64,000 nucleotides of DNA from Halotalea alkalilenta DSM 17697 (GCF_000621205.1 NZ_JHYY01000024.1:1-64000), one strand, 5' to 3'. Counted from the first letter of the stretch, positions 52,252 through 61,016 are shown. Translations and numbers: made by a program. The notes: generated by a model not told the origin, from the letters alone.

Positions 52252-53439
52252 TCAGGGATTGAGCGGCACGATCTGGTCACCCACGAAGTGGGCGAACACA
52301 TAGTCGTCAGGACCAAGTGCGTCATGTTTCTGCGCCGTGAACGGCTGTCTGTAGTCCTTGATCAGACCGTCGTAATCGGTGATCTGGTAGAAGCCGTCGC
52401 GCACCGCCTCGCCGTCGGTGCTGCCAGCGTTCTCGATGGCCAGGGCGCTGAGGTGCAGGGCGTCGTAGGCATTGGCGATGCCGACAGCGGGCGTCACATC
52501 GGCCAGGCTTTCGATCTGCGGGTAGGCGTTCTTCAGCGCTGCGAGCAGGGCGTCGCCCTTGGCATCGTTGTGTTCGGTGAACACGTAGGTCTGGATGAAG
52601 TGCACCCGCGAGGCGCTCGGTCCGGCAAGCTCACCGAAGCGACCGCCCGCCGGACCCCAGTGCGAGACCACCGGCACGTCCCAACCCATGCGGTCGAGGG
52701 ATTTCACCACCTGGGCCGAGGGTCCGACGTTGCCGACCATCAGCAGGGTATCGGCGCCTGCGTTCTTCAGGCGAGTGAGCTGCGGCACCACGTCGAGGTC
52801 GCTGTCCTGGATGCGCTCGACGCCGGCGTTTTCCAGGCCGCGCTTTTCCAGGGCGCGCTTGAAGCCGGCTTCGTTGGATTCGCCCCACGGGTTGTTGATC
52901 AGGATCATGCCGGGCTTCTTCATGCCCTGGTCGGCGCCGTACTTGACCAACGCTTCGTCCACCAGCTCATCGACGGCCGAGACACGAAACACGTAGTTGT
53001 CCGCGGCGCCGTTCTCGGTGATTTTGGTGCCCGCCGCCCAGATGCCCATGAACGGCACCTTCAGCTGATTGGCCAGAGGCACGATCGCCAGGGAAACCGG
53101 AGTGTCGAGGCCGCCGAACAGCACCGTGACTTTCTCGCGCTGGATCAGCTCCCGCGCAGCCAGCATGCCCTTGGACGGGTTGCTTTCGTCGTCGCGACGT
53201 ACCAGTTCGAGCGGGCGTCCCAGTACACCGCCTTGAGCGTTGACCTCGTCGATGGCCATGGTCAGGCCACGGGTCAAGGCCTCGCCGGACTTGGCCGACT
53301 GGCCAGAGAGAGCCGCCACCAAACCGACCTTGATGGGGGGTTCTGCCGCTTGCGTACTGGTGGCGACGGCGAGGTTGAGTGAGATGGCCGCCGCTACGGG
53401 GAACAACAGACGCTGCACGTCTGGAAGCCGGAATGACAT
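52252..53439 (-). CDS. Branched-chain-type ABC transporter substrate-binding protein
   Basis: This 395-aa protein has a Sec signal peptide (hydrophobic LLFPVAAAISLNLAVAT, cleavage near STQA-AEPP). The periplasmic-binding fold of the LivJ type follows (IKVGLVAALSGQSAKSGEAL, MAIDEVNAQGGVLGRPLELV). It captures the ligand in the periplasm and delivers it to the permease. It is the first gene of the minus-strand operon, with an AGGAG site before the ATG. The ligand cannot be told from sequence; the neighbouring hydrolase hints at an amide or nitrogen heterocycle. Confidence 0.92.
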   Translation of the reverse strand: MSFRLPDVQRLLFPVAAAISLNLAVATSTQAAEPPIKVGLVAALSGQSAKSGEALTRGLTMAIDEVNAQGGVLGRPLELVRRDDESNPSKGMLAARELIQREKVTVLFGGLDTPVSLAIVPLANQLKVPFMGIWAAGTKITENGAADNYVFRVSAVDELVDEALVKYGADQGMKKPGMILINNPWGESNEAGFKRALEKRGLENAGVERIQDSDLDVVPQLTRLKNAGADTLLMVGNVGPSAQVVKSLDRMGWDVPVVSHWGPAGGRFGELAGPSASRVHFIQTYVFTEHNDAKGDALLAALKNAYPQIESLADVTPAVGIANAYDALHLSALAIENAGSTDGEAVRDGFYQITDYDGLIKDYRQPFTAQKHDALGPDDYVFAHFVGDQIVPLNP

Positions 53440-53454
53440 GGATAACGCTCCTGG

Positions 53455-53485
53455 TTGCTAGCACTTGTAAATTTATTGCTAGCAA
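53455..53485. promoter_or_regulatory. Paired TTGCTAGCA sites, candidate GntR operator
   Basis: TTGCTAGCA occurs at 53455-53463 and 53476-53484 (the second extends to the palindrome TTGCTAGCAA). The copies are 21 bp apart, two helical turns. They lie 16 bp before the binding-protein start and 142 bp before the divergent small gene. Short palindromes of this kind suit GntR dimers. Binding by the regulator at 46792 is inference. Confidence 0.55.
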
Positions 53486-53626
53486 TTACGATGCCAGTCC
53501 GTGGCCAGCTGAAATCCGAGGGTTAGCGGAGGATCAGCTAGAAAATTTGCGCCAAACTAAGGCGCTTTGCACCACACGGGGGCACGCATCTTCATCGCGT
53601 CCATCACTGAGTCAGGAGATCGGGTT

Positions 53627-54025
53627 ATGTCTGAGACAAACGAAGCCGTGCAGATCGTTAGCAATTTTCTCGAGGCCTCCATGGCCCCGGACCCGGTCCG
53701 CGCAGCGACCTTCATGAGCGATGAGGTGAAGATCACCTTCACCGGTGGGCGCGCCATGCCCGACCCGCAAGCCATCACCGCGTTCAACGGCGGACGATAC
53801 GCGTGGGTGAAGAAGGCGTTGGGCAATTTCGACTGGATGGATCGCGGCGATCATACCGTGGTGTATTCCAATGGCACGCTCTACGGCGAATGGCCCGATG
53901 GCCGCAGCTTCTCCGGCAACCGCTACCTGGACCGCTTCGAAGTACGTGACGGCAAGATCACCCGCATGGACGTGTGGAACGACAGCGCGGAGTGGATGTT
54001 GATGCCGGAAATCGCCAAATCCTGA
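53627..54025 (+). CDS. NTF2/SnoaL-like small protein
   Basis: This 132-aa protein has the alpha-beta cone pattern of the NTF2-like superfamily: N-terminal helices (AVQIVSNFLEASMAPDPVRA), then strands and a C-terminal sheet with NRYLDRFEVRDGKITRMDVW. Members include small isomerases and hydrolases acting on ring compounds, as well as binding proteins. The start at 53627 has an AGGAG site; earlier in-frame codons were rejected. It is divergent from the transporter operon and probably shares its regulation. Function is unknown. Confidence 0.75.
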   Translation: MSETNEAVQIVSNFLEASMAPDPVRAATFMSDEVKITFTGGRAMPDPQAITAFNGGRYAWVKKALGNFDWMDRGDHTVVYSNGTLYGEWPDGRSFSGNRYLDRFEVRDGKITRMDVWNDSAEWMLMPEIAKS

Positions 54026-54043
54026 AGCGAGCCGACTCCGAAA

Positions 54044-54091
54044 GTTGGACGGTTCTCGCCCTCAGCCGGTGGCCGTGGCCTGAGTTCTGTA
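54044..54091 (+). repeat. Right copy of the imperfect direct repeat
   Basis: This is the partner of 46658-46701, in the same orientation, 19 bp after the end of the NTF2-like gene. It begins AAAGTTGGAC, as seen near IS3-family ends. From 54026 to 54283 no gene is seen. The two copies bracket the regulator, hydrolase, transporter and NTF2-like genes. Confidence 0.55.
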
Positions 54092-54283
54092 CGTCACAGG
54101 GCTCGAGCCTCGTTCGATCCTGTACACCAAGCGCCACCGAGCCCCGCCCTTGGCGACCCTGTCGGTCTGGTGGACGCACGCCAGGCTGGACGTCGCCTTC
54201 CGCAGCTAGGATCATGTCGATCCCGAAACTTGCAGCCGTCCGTGGCTGTCGATCGATCACCTGCCTAGCCGAGCTGCCCTGTC

Positions 54284-55186
54284 GTGAAACTTCTGGTATT
54301 CGATGCCGGTCACTGTCTTAGCCTTGCACTGGATCGCGAGGTGGAACGTCGCCTGGATCTCGAAATATCCCTCGTCGACGAGTCTCGTGAAGCGCTCGAG
54401 GCGCTCGATTCCGGCGAGTTCGACGCCTTGGTGCTGCCGCCATTGGCTCACTTGGATGCGATCAGCCCCGAGCAGGTCGAGGCACACGCCTCGCGGGTCG
54501 AGGCGATGATCGCGGGATGCCTCGGCAGCGGGACTATTCTGGTCTGGTGCATCAGCGACCAGATCTACGAGCACGGCTATGACGAAGGAGCGATCGAGGA
54601 AGGACTCATTCCTCGTCCGGAGTCCGCCCCACGCAAGCGTCTGGTCGCGGTTGGCGACCGGATTCGCGCCGAACTGCCGCGTCACTTGGTGGTGCGGGTA
54701 GGTCCGCTGTTCGGTAGTGAAGGCGAGGAGGCATGGCTTCCCGACCTGCTCGAGAAGCTTCAGGCGGGCCAGCGCGTGCATGCCGAGCAGGATCTGTTCG
54801 TTGGCCCGACGCCGGTCGAAGGGCTGGCCCGCGCGCTTTGCGGCATGCTGCTGCAGCTCGATAACGGTGCCGAGGCGTGGGGAGCCTACCACCTCGCTGG
54901 GATCGAGCCGGTGAGCCTCTACACCTTCGTCGCCGCAGTGCGCACCCAGCTCGAGCAGCAGCTCAGCGCGCGCGGGCTTCCGGTCGATGGACTGGGTGAG
55001 GTCGAGGGCGTCTTCCGAGAGGGAGGAATGGTGCGTAGAGTGCTCAATTGCCGGCGTATGCTAGGCACCTTCGGGGTGCATCAAAAACCTTGGCGGCTCG
55101 AACTCGAGCGGCTGATCGAACAGTGGCTCGACGAGCGTTTCGGCGAGCCGGAGGCGCCTGCGTCGACGCGTGGGCAGCAAGGGTAG
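54284..55186 (+). CDS. RmlD-like sugar-nucleotide-binding family protein
   Basis: This 300-aa protein starts with GTG. The C-terminal two thirds resemble the substrate-binding part of RmlD-type reductases (HLVVRVGPLFGSEGEEAWLP, LFVGPTPVEGLARALCGML, WGAYHLAGIEPVS). The N-terminus MKLLVFDAGHCLSLALDRE lacks the GxxGxxG nucleotide-binding loop, so reductase activity is doubtful. The plsC-like gene begins 7 bp downstream, suggesting an operon. Role is unknown. Confidence 0.65.
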   Translation: MKLLVFDAGHCLSLALDREVERRLDLEISLVDESREALEALDSGEFDALVLPPLAHLDAISPEQVEAHASRVEAMIAGCLGSGTILVWCISDQIYEHGYDEGAIEEGLIPRPESAPRKRLVAVGDRIRAELPRHLVVRVGPLFGSEGEEAWLPDLLEKLQAGQRVHAEQDLFVGPTPVEGLARALCGMLLQLDNGAEAWGAYHLAGIEPVSLYTFVAAVRTQLEQQLSARGLPVDGLGEVEGVFREGGMVRRVLNCRRMLGTFGVHQKPWRLELERLIEQWLDERFGEPEAPASTRGQQG

Positions 55187-55193
55187 AAGCGGT

Positions 55194-55946
55194 ATGAATG
55201 TATTACGCAGTTCGTTGTTCTACATCGGCTACGTGTCGATGGTGCTGGTCAGCGCGGTGACGCTGGTGCCTGCTGCCTGCTTTTTGCCGCTAAGACCGCG
55301 TTTTTCGGTACTCAATCTCTATAACCGGACGATCATCGCCTGGTTCAGCCTCTGTTGCGGGGTGACGGTCAGGGTGCGCGGCGGCGATAGGCTGCCGGCT
55401 GGTCCGTGCGTGATTCTCTCCAATCACCAGAGTGAGTGGGAGACCTTGTTCCTGCAACTGCTCAAGCCGCCGACCTGTACGGTACTCAAGAAGGAGTTGC
55501 TGAAGATCCCGGTGTTCGGCTGGGCGCTGCGCCTGGTGCGGCCTATCCCGCTGGATCGTTCGCGCCCGTCGGTAGCGCTGAAGCAGGTGCTTAGCGAAGG
55601 CGCTGAGCGGCTGCGTGAGGGGCTTTCGGTGCTCATCTTCCCCGAAGGCACCCGGGTGCCGCCGGGCAGCCGCAAACCGTTCAGCAAGAGCGGCGTGCAT
55701 ATTGCCTGGCGGGCCGGGGTGCCTGTGGTCCCGATCGCCCACAATGCCGGCGAATGCTGGACCAGCGGCGGCTGGATCAAACGCCCGGGGCGGATCGAGG
55801 TGGTGATAGGCGAGCCGATCGCGACCGAGGGGCGCGATGTCAAGGATCTGCTCGTCGAGGTGGAGAACTGGATCGAGGACCAGCTCGAGCAGATATCCAC
55901 GGTGCCTCGCCCGAGTCGTCGAACGATGCCGGTCGAGCAGGTTTGA
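55194..55946 (+). CDS. plsC: 1-acyl-sn-glycerol-3-phosphate acyltransferase-type protein
   Basis: This 250-aa membrane-bound acyltransferase would convert lysophosphatidate to phosphatidate. An N-terminal hydrophobic helix is followed by the catalytic block NHQSEWET (His78), where the usual HX4D ends in Glu83. The substrate motif FPEGTRVPPG and PVVPIAHNAGE are present. The start at 55194 fits the family; an in-frame codon at 55170 lies inside the preceding gene. The neighbouring fabA-fabB genes supply unsaturated acyl chains, a plausible functional link. The exact acceptor lipid is uncertain. Confidence 0.85.
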   Translation: MNVLRSSLFYIGYVSMVLVSAVTLVPAACFLPLRPRFSVLNLYNRTIIAWFSLCCGVTVRVRGGDRLPAGPCVILSNHQSEWETLFLQLLKPPTCTVLKKELLKIPVFGWALRLVRPIPLDRSRPSVALKQVLSEGAERLREGLSVLIFPEGTRVPPGSRKPFSKSGVHIAWRAGVPVVPIAHNAGECWTSGGWIKRPGRIEVVIGEPIATEGRDVKDLLVEVENWIEDQLEQISTVPRPSRRTMPVEQV

Positions 55947-55976
55947 CCTGGGCCAAACTGTAAGGTGGGTCAACGA

Positions 55977-56011
55977 AAGACCCCGCGAATCGCTTCGCGG
56001 GGTCTTCTTTT
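55977..56011. terminator. Bidirectional terminator between plsC and fabB
   Basis: AAGACCCCGCGAA and TTCGCGGGGTCTT form a 13-bp stem with loop TCGC, with A-rich and T-rich flanks. It can end both converging transcripts. Confidence 0.92.
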
Positions 56012-56032
56012 CATGACGGGACGTGCTGTGGA

Positions 56033-57250
56033 TCAATCTTCCAGCCGTTGGAACACCAAGCAGGCGTTGGTGCCGCCGAATCCGAAGCTGTTCGACATGA
56101 CGCGTTCGAGGCGCACGCCGTCGCGCCGCTTGAGCACGACATCGAAGCCTTCGGCCTTGGCATCGAGTTCTTCGATGTTCGCCGAGGCGCAAATGAAGTC
56201 GTGCTTCATCATCAGCAGCGAGTAGATCGCCTCCTGGGCCCCCGTGGCGCCGAGCGAGTGCCCGGTCAGCGACTTGGTCGAGGAGAGCGCCGGCACGGCT
56301 TCGCCGAAAACCTCGCGCAGTGCGCGCAGCTCGCTCATGTCACCTACCGGCGTCGAGGTGCCGTGGGTGTTGATGTAGTCGATCGAGCCTTCGACGGTCG
56401 CCAGCGCCTGCTGCATGCAGCGCGCACCGCCCTCGCCAGAGGGAGCGACCATGTCTGCGCCGTCCGAATTGGCGCCATAGCCGACCAGCTCGGCGTAGAT
56501 CTTCGCACCGCGGGCCCTGGCGTGTTCGTACTCCTCGAGTACCAGCATGGCGCCACCGCCAGCGATGACGAAGCCGTCACGCTGCGAGTCATAGGCGCGA
56601 GAGGCTTTCTCCGGCGTATCGTTGTAGCCGGTGGAGAGCGCGCCCATCGCGTCGAACAGGCACGACAGCGTCCAATGCTCCTCCTCGCCGCCGCCGGCGA
56701 AGACGATGTCCTGCTTGCCGAACTGGATCTGCTCCATCGCGCTGCCGATGCAGTGCGCGGAAGTGGCGCAGGCCGAGGAGATCGAATAGTTGAGCCCCTT
56801 GATCGAGAACGGCGTGGCCAGGCAGGCGGAAACGGTGCTGCCCATGGTGCGCGTGACGCGATATGGGCCGACCCGGCGAAGACCCTTCTCGCGCAGGACA
56901 TCGGCGGCCTCGACCTGGTTGGCCGAGGAGGCGCCACCGGAGCCTGCGATCAGGCCGGTGCGAAGGTTGGATACCAGCTCGGGGGTGAGCCCCGCGTCTT
57001 CGATCGCCTGCTGCATCGAGACATAGGCATAGGCCGCGGCATCGCCCATGAAGCGGCGATGCTTGCGATCGACCAGCGCATCGAGGTCGATGTCCACTAC
57101 GCCGGCGACGTGACTGCGCATGCCGCGCTGCGCGTACTCTTCGCGGTAGCGAATGCCCGAGCGCCCTAGCTTGAGGGACTCGAGGACCTGTTGCTGATCA
57201 TTCCCGAGGCACGAAACGATGCCGATACCAGTGACTACCACTCGTCGCAT
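56033..57250 (-). CDS. fabB: 3-oxoacyl-[acyl-carrier-protein] synthase I
   Basis: This 405-aa condensing enzyme elongates the cis-3-decenoyl chain in unsaturated fatty acid synthesis. The catalytic Cys is in [15 protein letters not shown], and the His residues are in [12 protein letters not shown] and [11 protein letters not shown]. The start at 57250 ([12 protein letters not shown]) has a GGGAGG site; 27 upstream in-frame codons overlap fabA and were rejected. It lies 13 bp after fabA, forming the fabAB operon. Confidence 0.96.
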   Translation of the reverse strand: MRRVVVTGIGIVSCLGNDQQQVLESLKLGRSGIRYREEYAQRGMRSHVAGVVDIDLDALVDRKHRRFMGDAAAYAYVSMQQAIEDAGLTPELVSNLRTGLIAGSGGASSANQVEAADVLREKGLRRVGPYRVTRTMGSTVSACLATPFSIKGLNYSISSACATSAHCIGSAMEQIQFGKQDIVFAGGGEEEHWTLSCLFDAMGALSTGYNDTPEKASRAYDSQRDGFVIAGGGAMLVLEEYEHARARGAKIYAELVGYGANSDGADMVAPSGEGGARCMQQALATVEGSIDYINTHGTSTPVGDMSELRALREVFGEAVPALSSTKSLTGHSLGATGAQEAIYSLLMMKHDFICASANIEELDAKAEGFDVVLKRRDGVRLERVMSNSFGFGGTNACLVFQRLED

Positions 57251-57263
57251 GGGGACCTCCCAA

Positions 57264-57779
57264 TCAGAAATTCGAAGTGGAGGTGAACAGGCCGACGCGA
57301 AGATCGTTGGCCTGGTAGATCGGCTCTCCATCCACGGAGACCACGCCGTCGGCGATGCCGAGGATCAGTCTACGGGTGATGACCCGCTTGACGTGGATGT
57401 GATAGGTGACCTTTTCCGCGCTCGGCAGGATCTGGCCGGAGAACTTGACTTCTCCACAGCCCAGCGCACGGCCACGGCCAGGGTTGCCCAGCCAGCCGAG
57501 ATGGAAGCCGACCAGCTGCCACATCGCATCGAGACCGAGGCAGCCAGGCATTACCGGATCGCCTGGGAAGTGGCACTGGAAGAACCAGAGGTCGGGATGG
57601 ATGTCGAGCTCGGCGATCAGCTCACCCTTGCCGTACTGCCCACCGGTCTCGCCGATGTGGGTGATACGATCGAGCATCAGCATGTTCGGTGCTGGCAGCT
57701 GAGCGTTGCCCGGGCCAAAGAGTTCGCCTTGGCTGCACTTGAGCAGCTCTTCATGGCTAAAGGAGTGTTGCTTGGTCAC
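57264..57779 (-). CDS. fabA: 3-hydroxydecanoyl-[acyl-carrier-protein] dehydratase/isomerase
   Basis: This 171-aa enzyme introduces the double bond of unsaturated fatty acids in the anaerobic pathway. The active-site residues His70 ([14 protein letters not shown]) and Asp84 ([12 protein letters not shown]) are at their usual positions. First gene of fabAB. In the 280 bp upstream (57780-58059) I see no gene and no recognisable FabR or FadR site. Confidence 0.97.
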   Translation of the reverse strand: MTKQHSFSHEELLKCSQGELFGPGNAQLPAPNMLMLDRITHIGETGGQYGKGELIAELDIHPDLWFFQCHFPGDPVMPGCLGLDAMWQLVGFHLGWLGNPGRGRALGCGEVKFSGQILPSAEKVTYHIHVKRVITRRLILGIADGVVSVDGEPIYQANDLRVGLFTSTSNF

Positions 57780-58059
57780 AGAGACGCTTTCCGAAGATCT
57801 GGGTAGGGGGCTTGTTCGTCAGGCGCCCGAGTTTAGAGCATGTCACCCGGTGCCCGCCAATCGCGCCATTCTAGCGTTCCCGGCGCTGCGCCGTGCCTGG
57901 TGGTCACCTGGCGCGGGGGTGTCAGGCCCTGTCGTGGCGAGGATCTTGTGCACGCCACGTGGGCATTAGCCGGCGGCATTATGCCATAGCTGTGCGGCGG
58001 GTGACTAAATCGAAGCCTGCGGCTCGATGATGCGCCCGGCACAGGGTAATCATCACATA

Positions 58060-59481
58060 CTAGCCTGGGTGCTTGAACGCTGCGGCGAAAGTAGACAGCG
58101 CCCGTTCACGTGCCGCGCGGTGATCGACGATCGGCGCAGGGTAGCCGCATGCCTCACGCTGCTGCGCGCTCGGCGCGTGGCGGGCCTTGGCATCGAGCTC
58201 CTCGAAGCCCTCGAGCCAAGCGGCGATGAAGGCGCCCTCGGGATCGAAACGCTGCGACTGGGTGGTCGGATTGAACAGGCGGAAGTAGGGCGCAGCATCG
58301 GTGCCGGTCGAGGCGGCCCACTGCCAGCCGCCGTTGTTGGCACCGAGCTCTCCGTCGACCAGGTGGTCGAGAAAGAATGCCTCCCCCTCTCGCCAGTCGA
58401 TCAGCAGATGCTTGGTGAGGAACATCGCAGTGACCATGCGCAGCCGATTGTGCATCCACCCGGTCTCGACCAACTGGCGCATCGCTGCGTCGATCAGCGG
58501 ATAGCCGGTGCGCCCCTGCCGCCAGGCTTCGAGCTCCTCGGGGGCATCGCGCCAGCGGATCCGCTGCGCCTCCTGGCGAAACGGGCGATGACGACAAACC
58601 TGGGGATAGCCGACCAGGATGTGCTGGTAGAACTCCCGCCATACCAGCTCATTGACCCATGTCGAGGTGCCTGCGTCGCCGTCGGCGAGGTGTCCATGAT
58701 TATGGTGCAGGACCGCATTGAGGCACTGGCGTGCCGAGATCGCCCCGACGGCCAGATAGGCGGACAAAGCGCTGGTCGCGGCCAGGGCGGGAAAGTCCCG
58801 GTCGCGCTGATAAAGACGCAGCCGGTCACGGATGAATCGCGAAAGCCTCGCCTGCGCTTCCTCTTCGCCAGCCGGCCAGAGCGCGGTATCGATCGTCGCG
58901 CGCCGTGGCGGGGCGGGAAGCTCTTCGCTCACGATCTCGGCTGGAGGGGACTGGCGCTCGGGCATCGGCGAGGGCTTCAACCGGGCTCCCTCCAACTCGC
59001 GGTGCCAGGCCTTGGCGAACGGGGTGAAGACGCTGTAGTACTCCCCCTTATTGGTTCTGAGCTCACCGGGCGCGAACTGCACCGTATCGGTATAGCGATG
59101 CACTTCGAGCCCCGCGGCGCGACAAGCCTCGGCCACCCGACGGTCGCGCTCGCGTTCGTTGACCGCGTACTCGTCGTTGAAGTGCAAGGCGCTACAGCCG
59201 AGCGCTCGGGCCCGTTTCACCAGTGCCTCGGGCACTTGATCGAAGCGCTCGACCTCGAGCACCAGCAGCGGGATGTTCAGTGCATCGAGCCCAGCGGCGA
59301 GCGCCTTGGCGCTGCGATACCAGAAATCCAGCTTGTTGGCGCCGTGGCCGTGCTCCCGCCACTGCTCGTAGCAGGGGGAGACGAGCGCGATCACCTCGCC
59401 CCTGGCGCTGGCGGCGCTGAGCGCACGCTGGTCCGCGCAGCGCAGATCGTTTCTGAACCAGACCAACTGGCGCTGAGACAT
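58060..59481 (-). CDS. phrB: Deoxyribodipyrimidine photo-lyase (class I CPD)
   Basis: This flavoprotein splits cyclobutane pyrimidine dimers with blue light. From the ATG at 59481 (MSQRQLVWFRNDLRCADQ) it is 473 aa, close to E. coli PhrB (472). The FAD/DNA-binding region includes WVNELVWREFYQHIL and TGWMHNRLRMVTAMFLTKH. The long upstream open frame crosses the CbiX-like gene in another frame and is spurious. Confidence 0.94.
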   Translation of the reverse strand: MSQRQLVWFRNDLRCADQRALSAASARGEVIALVSPCYEQWREHGHGANKLDFWYRSAKALAAGLDALNIPLLVLEVERFDQVPEALVKRARALGCSALHFNDEYAVNERERDRRVAEACRAAGLEVHRYTDTVQFAPGELRTNKGEYYSVFTPFAKAWHRELEGARLKPSPMPERQSPPAEIVSEELPAPPRRATIDTALWPAGEEEAQARLSRFIRDRLRLYQRDRDFPALAATSALSAYLAVGAISARQCLNAVLHHNHGHLADGDAGTSTWVNELVWREFYQHILVGYPQVCRHRPFRQEAQRIRWRDAPEELEAWRQGRTGYPLIDAAMRQLVETGWMHNRLRMVTAMFLTKHLLIDWREGEAFFLDHLVDGELGANNGGWQWAASTGTDAAPYFRLFNPTTQSQRFDPEGAFIAAWLEGFEELDAKARHAPSAQQREACGYPAPIVDHRAARERALSTFAAAFKHPG

Positions 59482-59504
59482 CGCTTCCTCCCCGATCCGG
59501 TGGC

Positions 59505-59882
59505 TCACGCCCGTAGGCCGCGTTCCGCGACGATTTCCGCCACCACATCGATGAATGCCGGATGCTGCCCGACCGGCGGCAGCAGGGCCAGTTCGAGCCT
59601 GGGGTGCTCCTGGGCGAGAGCCTCGAGCTGCGCTGGCACGTCCTTGCGCAGGTGGCGCCCGGCGGCGAAGAACAGCGGCAGGACGTCGATGCGGGTTCCC
59701 TCGGGATGCGCCTCGGCGAGTTCCTGTACCACCTCTTCCAGCAGTGGCGAGCAAAGCTCCATGTAGGCGAGTCGCAGTTGAGGACCCAACCGTTCGCGAA
59801 GGCGTGCCTCGAGCGTGGCGAAGGGGGCCTGCCAGGCGGGATCGGTCGATCCATGGGCGAGGATGATCAGCGTGCTTTGCAT
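59505..59882 (-). CDS. CbiX/SirB-like small chelatase-family protein
   Basis: This 125-aa single-domain protein belongs to the sirohydrochlorin chelatase family. LIILAHGSTDP holds the N-terminal catalytic His10 and LPLFFAAGRHLRKDVP the second His, both expected for metal insertion. Short forms dimerise. The partner metal (cobalt, nickel or iron) is not clear. The start at 59882 gives MQSTLIILAHG. The photolyase follows 23 bp later on the same strand. Confidence 0.8.
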   Translation of the reverse strand: MQSTLIILAHGSTDPAWQAPFATLEARLRERLGPQLRLAYMELCSPLLEEVVQELAEAHPEGTRIDVLPLFFAAGRHLRKDVPAQLEALAQEHPRLELALLPPVGQHPAFIDVVAEIVAERGLRA

Positions 59883-60107
59883 GGGCGAGCGGCTCTGAAA
59901 ACGTGTATTCGTCCCAGTCGGAAGGGAGCGTGTGTCCCGCCCATGGTACGACGCCGGAGGCATGGAAGGGGAGGCATCGATGCCCACGGAGAGGCTGCAA
60001 CGGTGCTGACGCGAGGCAATCTCATGCCAAGGTGGGCATGGCGAGCGGGGAGGCGGGGAACTACCGTAGGTAGAGCGGCGCGATGTCGTGCAATGAGGAA
60101 TGCCCGT
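59883..60107. other. 225-bp divergent promoter region
   Basis: No gene is seen. Two inverted repeats are visible: CATGCC/GGCATG (60023-60040) and CTACC/GGTAG (60061-60073). Photolyase clusters in other bacteria are often controlled by light-sensing MerR regulators, but none is encoded here. Confidence 0.45.
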
Positions 60108-61016
60108 ATGTACGTGGTCTTGAGTGGTGCCACCGGCTTCGTCGGTCGGGCGCTATGCCGTCGATTGAAGGCCGCCGGCCACCGGCTGGGCGTGGTTTCT
60201 CGCGACCCCGGCGGCGCGGCCGGGCGGATCGGCATCGAGGTGGATGCGCATGACAGCGCGGTCGGCTTTGCCGCTGAGCCGGTAGCGGCGGTCGTCAATC
60301 TGGCGGGCGCGCCGATCTTCGGCGGGCGCTGGAGCGAGTCGCGCAAGCGTACGCTGATCGACAGCAGGGTCGCGGCCACCGCTGACCTGGTCGCGCTGTG
60401 CCGGCGCCTCGATTCTCCGCCTGCAGTGATGGTTTCCGCCTCGGCGATGGGCTACTACGGCGATCAAGGCGAGCGCGAGGTCGTCGAGGCGACGCCCCCT
60501 CACGATGAGTTCGCCCATCGCCTCTGCGCCCTCTGGGAGCAGGCGGCGAAGCCGGTCGAGTCGCTTGGTGTGCGCCTGGTGATCGCGCGCTTCGGGTTGG
60601 TGCTGGATCCTGACGGCGGGATGCTGCGTTCGATGCTGCCGACGGTGCGCTTTGGCGCCTGCGCCAGGCTCGGCGATGGCCGCCAGTTCATGCCGTGGAT
60701 AGCGCGCAGCGACCTGGTCGAGGCGCTGGTGTGGCTGCTCGAGGATCGCGCCCAGGAGGGAGTGTTCAACCTGAGCGCGCCGCGGCCGCTGCGCAACGCC
60801 GAGTTCATGGCGGCGCTTGGACGGGCGTTGCACCGGCCGGTGCCGTGGCGGATTCCCGCACGGCTGCTCGAACTCGGCCTCGGTGAGATGTCGCGCATGC
60901 TGCTCACCGGCGCCGACATGCGCCCGCGCCGGCTGCTCGAGGCGGGATTCGAATTCTCTCATCCCGAACTCGATGGCGCGCTCGCGGCAATGCTCGAGCG
61001 CAAGCGCTCGCGCTAG
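60108..61016 (+). CDS. TIGR01777-family NAD-dependent epimerase-like protein
   Basis: This 302-aa extended short-chain dehydrogenase resembles E. coli YfcH. The Rossmann loop GATGFVG is at residues 7-13, VSASAMGYYG holds the catalytic Tyr region, and the C-terminal part matches the DUF1731 extension of the family. The substrate is unknown. The start at 60108 has a GAGGAA site; the large upstream frame antisense to the CbiX-like gene is spurious. Its stop overlaps the converging rapA stop by 3 bp. Confidence 0.85.
   Translation: MYVVLSGATGFVGRALCRRLKAAGHRLGVVSRDPGGAAGRIGIEVDAHDSAVGFAAEPVAAVVNLAGAPIFGGRWSESRKRTLIDSRVAATADLVALCRRLDSPPAVMVSASAMGYYGDQGEREVVEATPPHDEFAHRLCALWEQAAKPVESLGVRLVIARFGLVLDPDGGMLRSMLPTVRFGACARLGDGRQFMPWIARSDLVEALVWLLEDRAQEGVFNLSAPRPLRNAEFMAALGRALHRPVPWRIPARLLELGLGEMSRMLLTGADMRPRRLLEAGFEFSHPELDGALAAMLERKRSR

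Noticed and set aside
58027-59766. 579-codon plus-strand open frame opposite phrB
   Set aside because: Shadow of the photolyase and CbiX-like genes, with no family similarity.
59482-60000. N-terminal extension of the photolyase frame, as a fusion
   Set aside because: The region encodes the CbiX-like protein in another frame, and the photolyase proper starts with its usual N-terminus at 59481.
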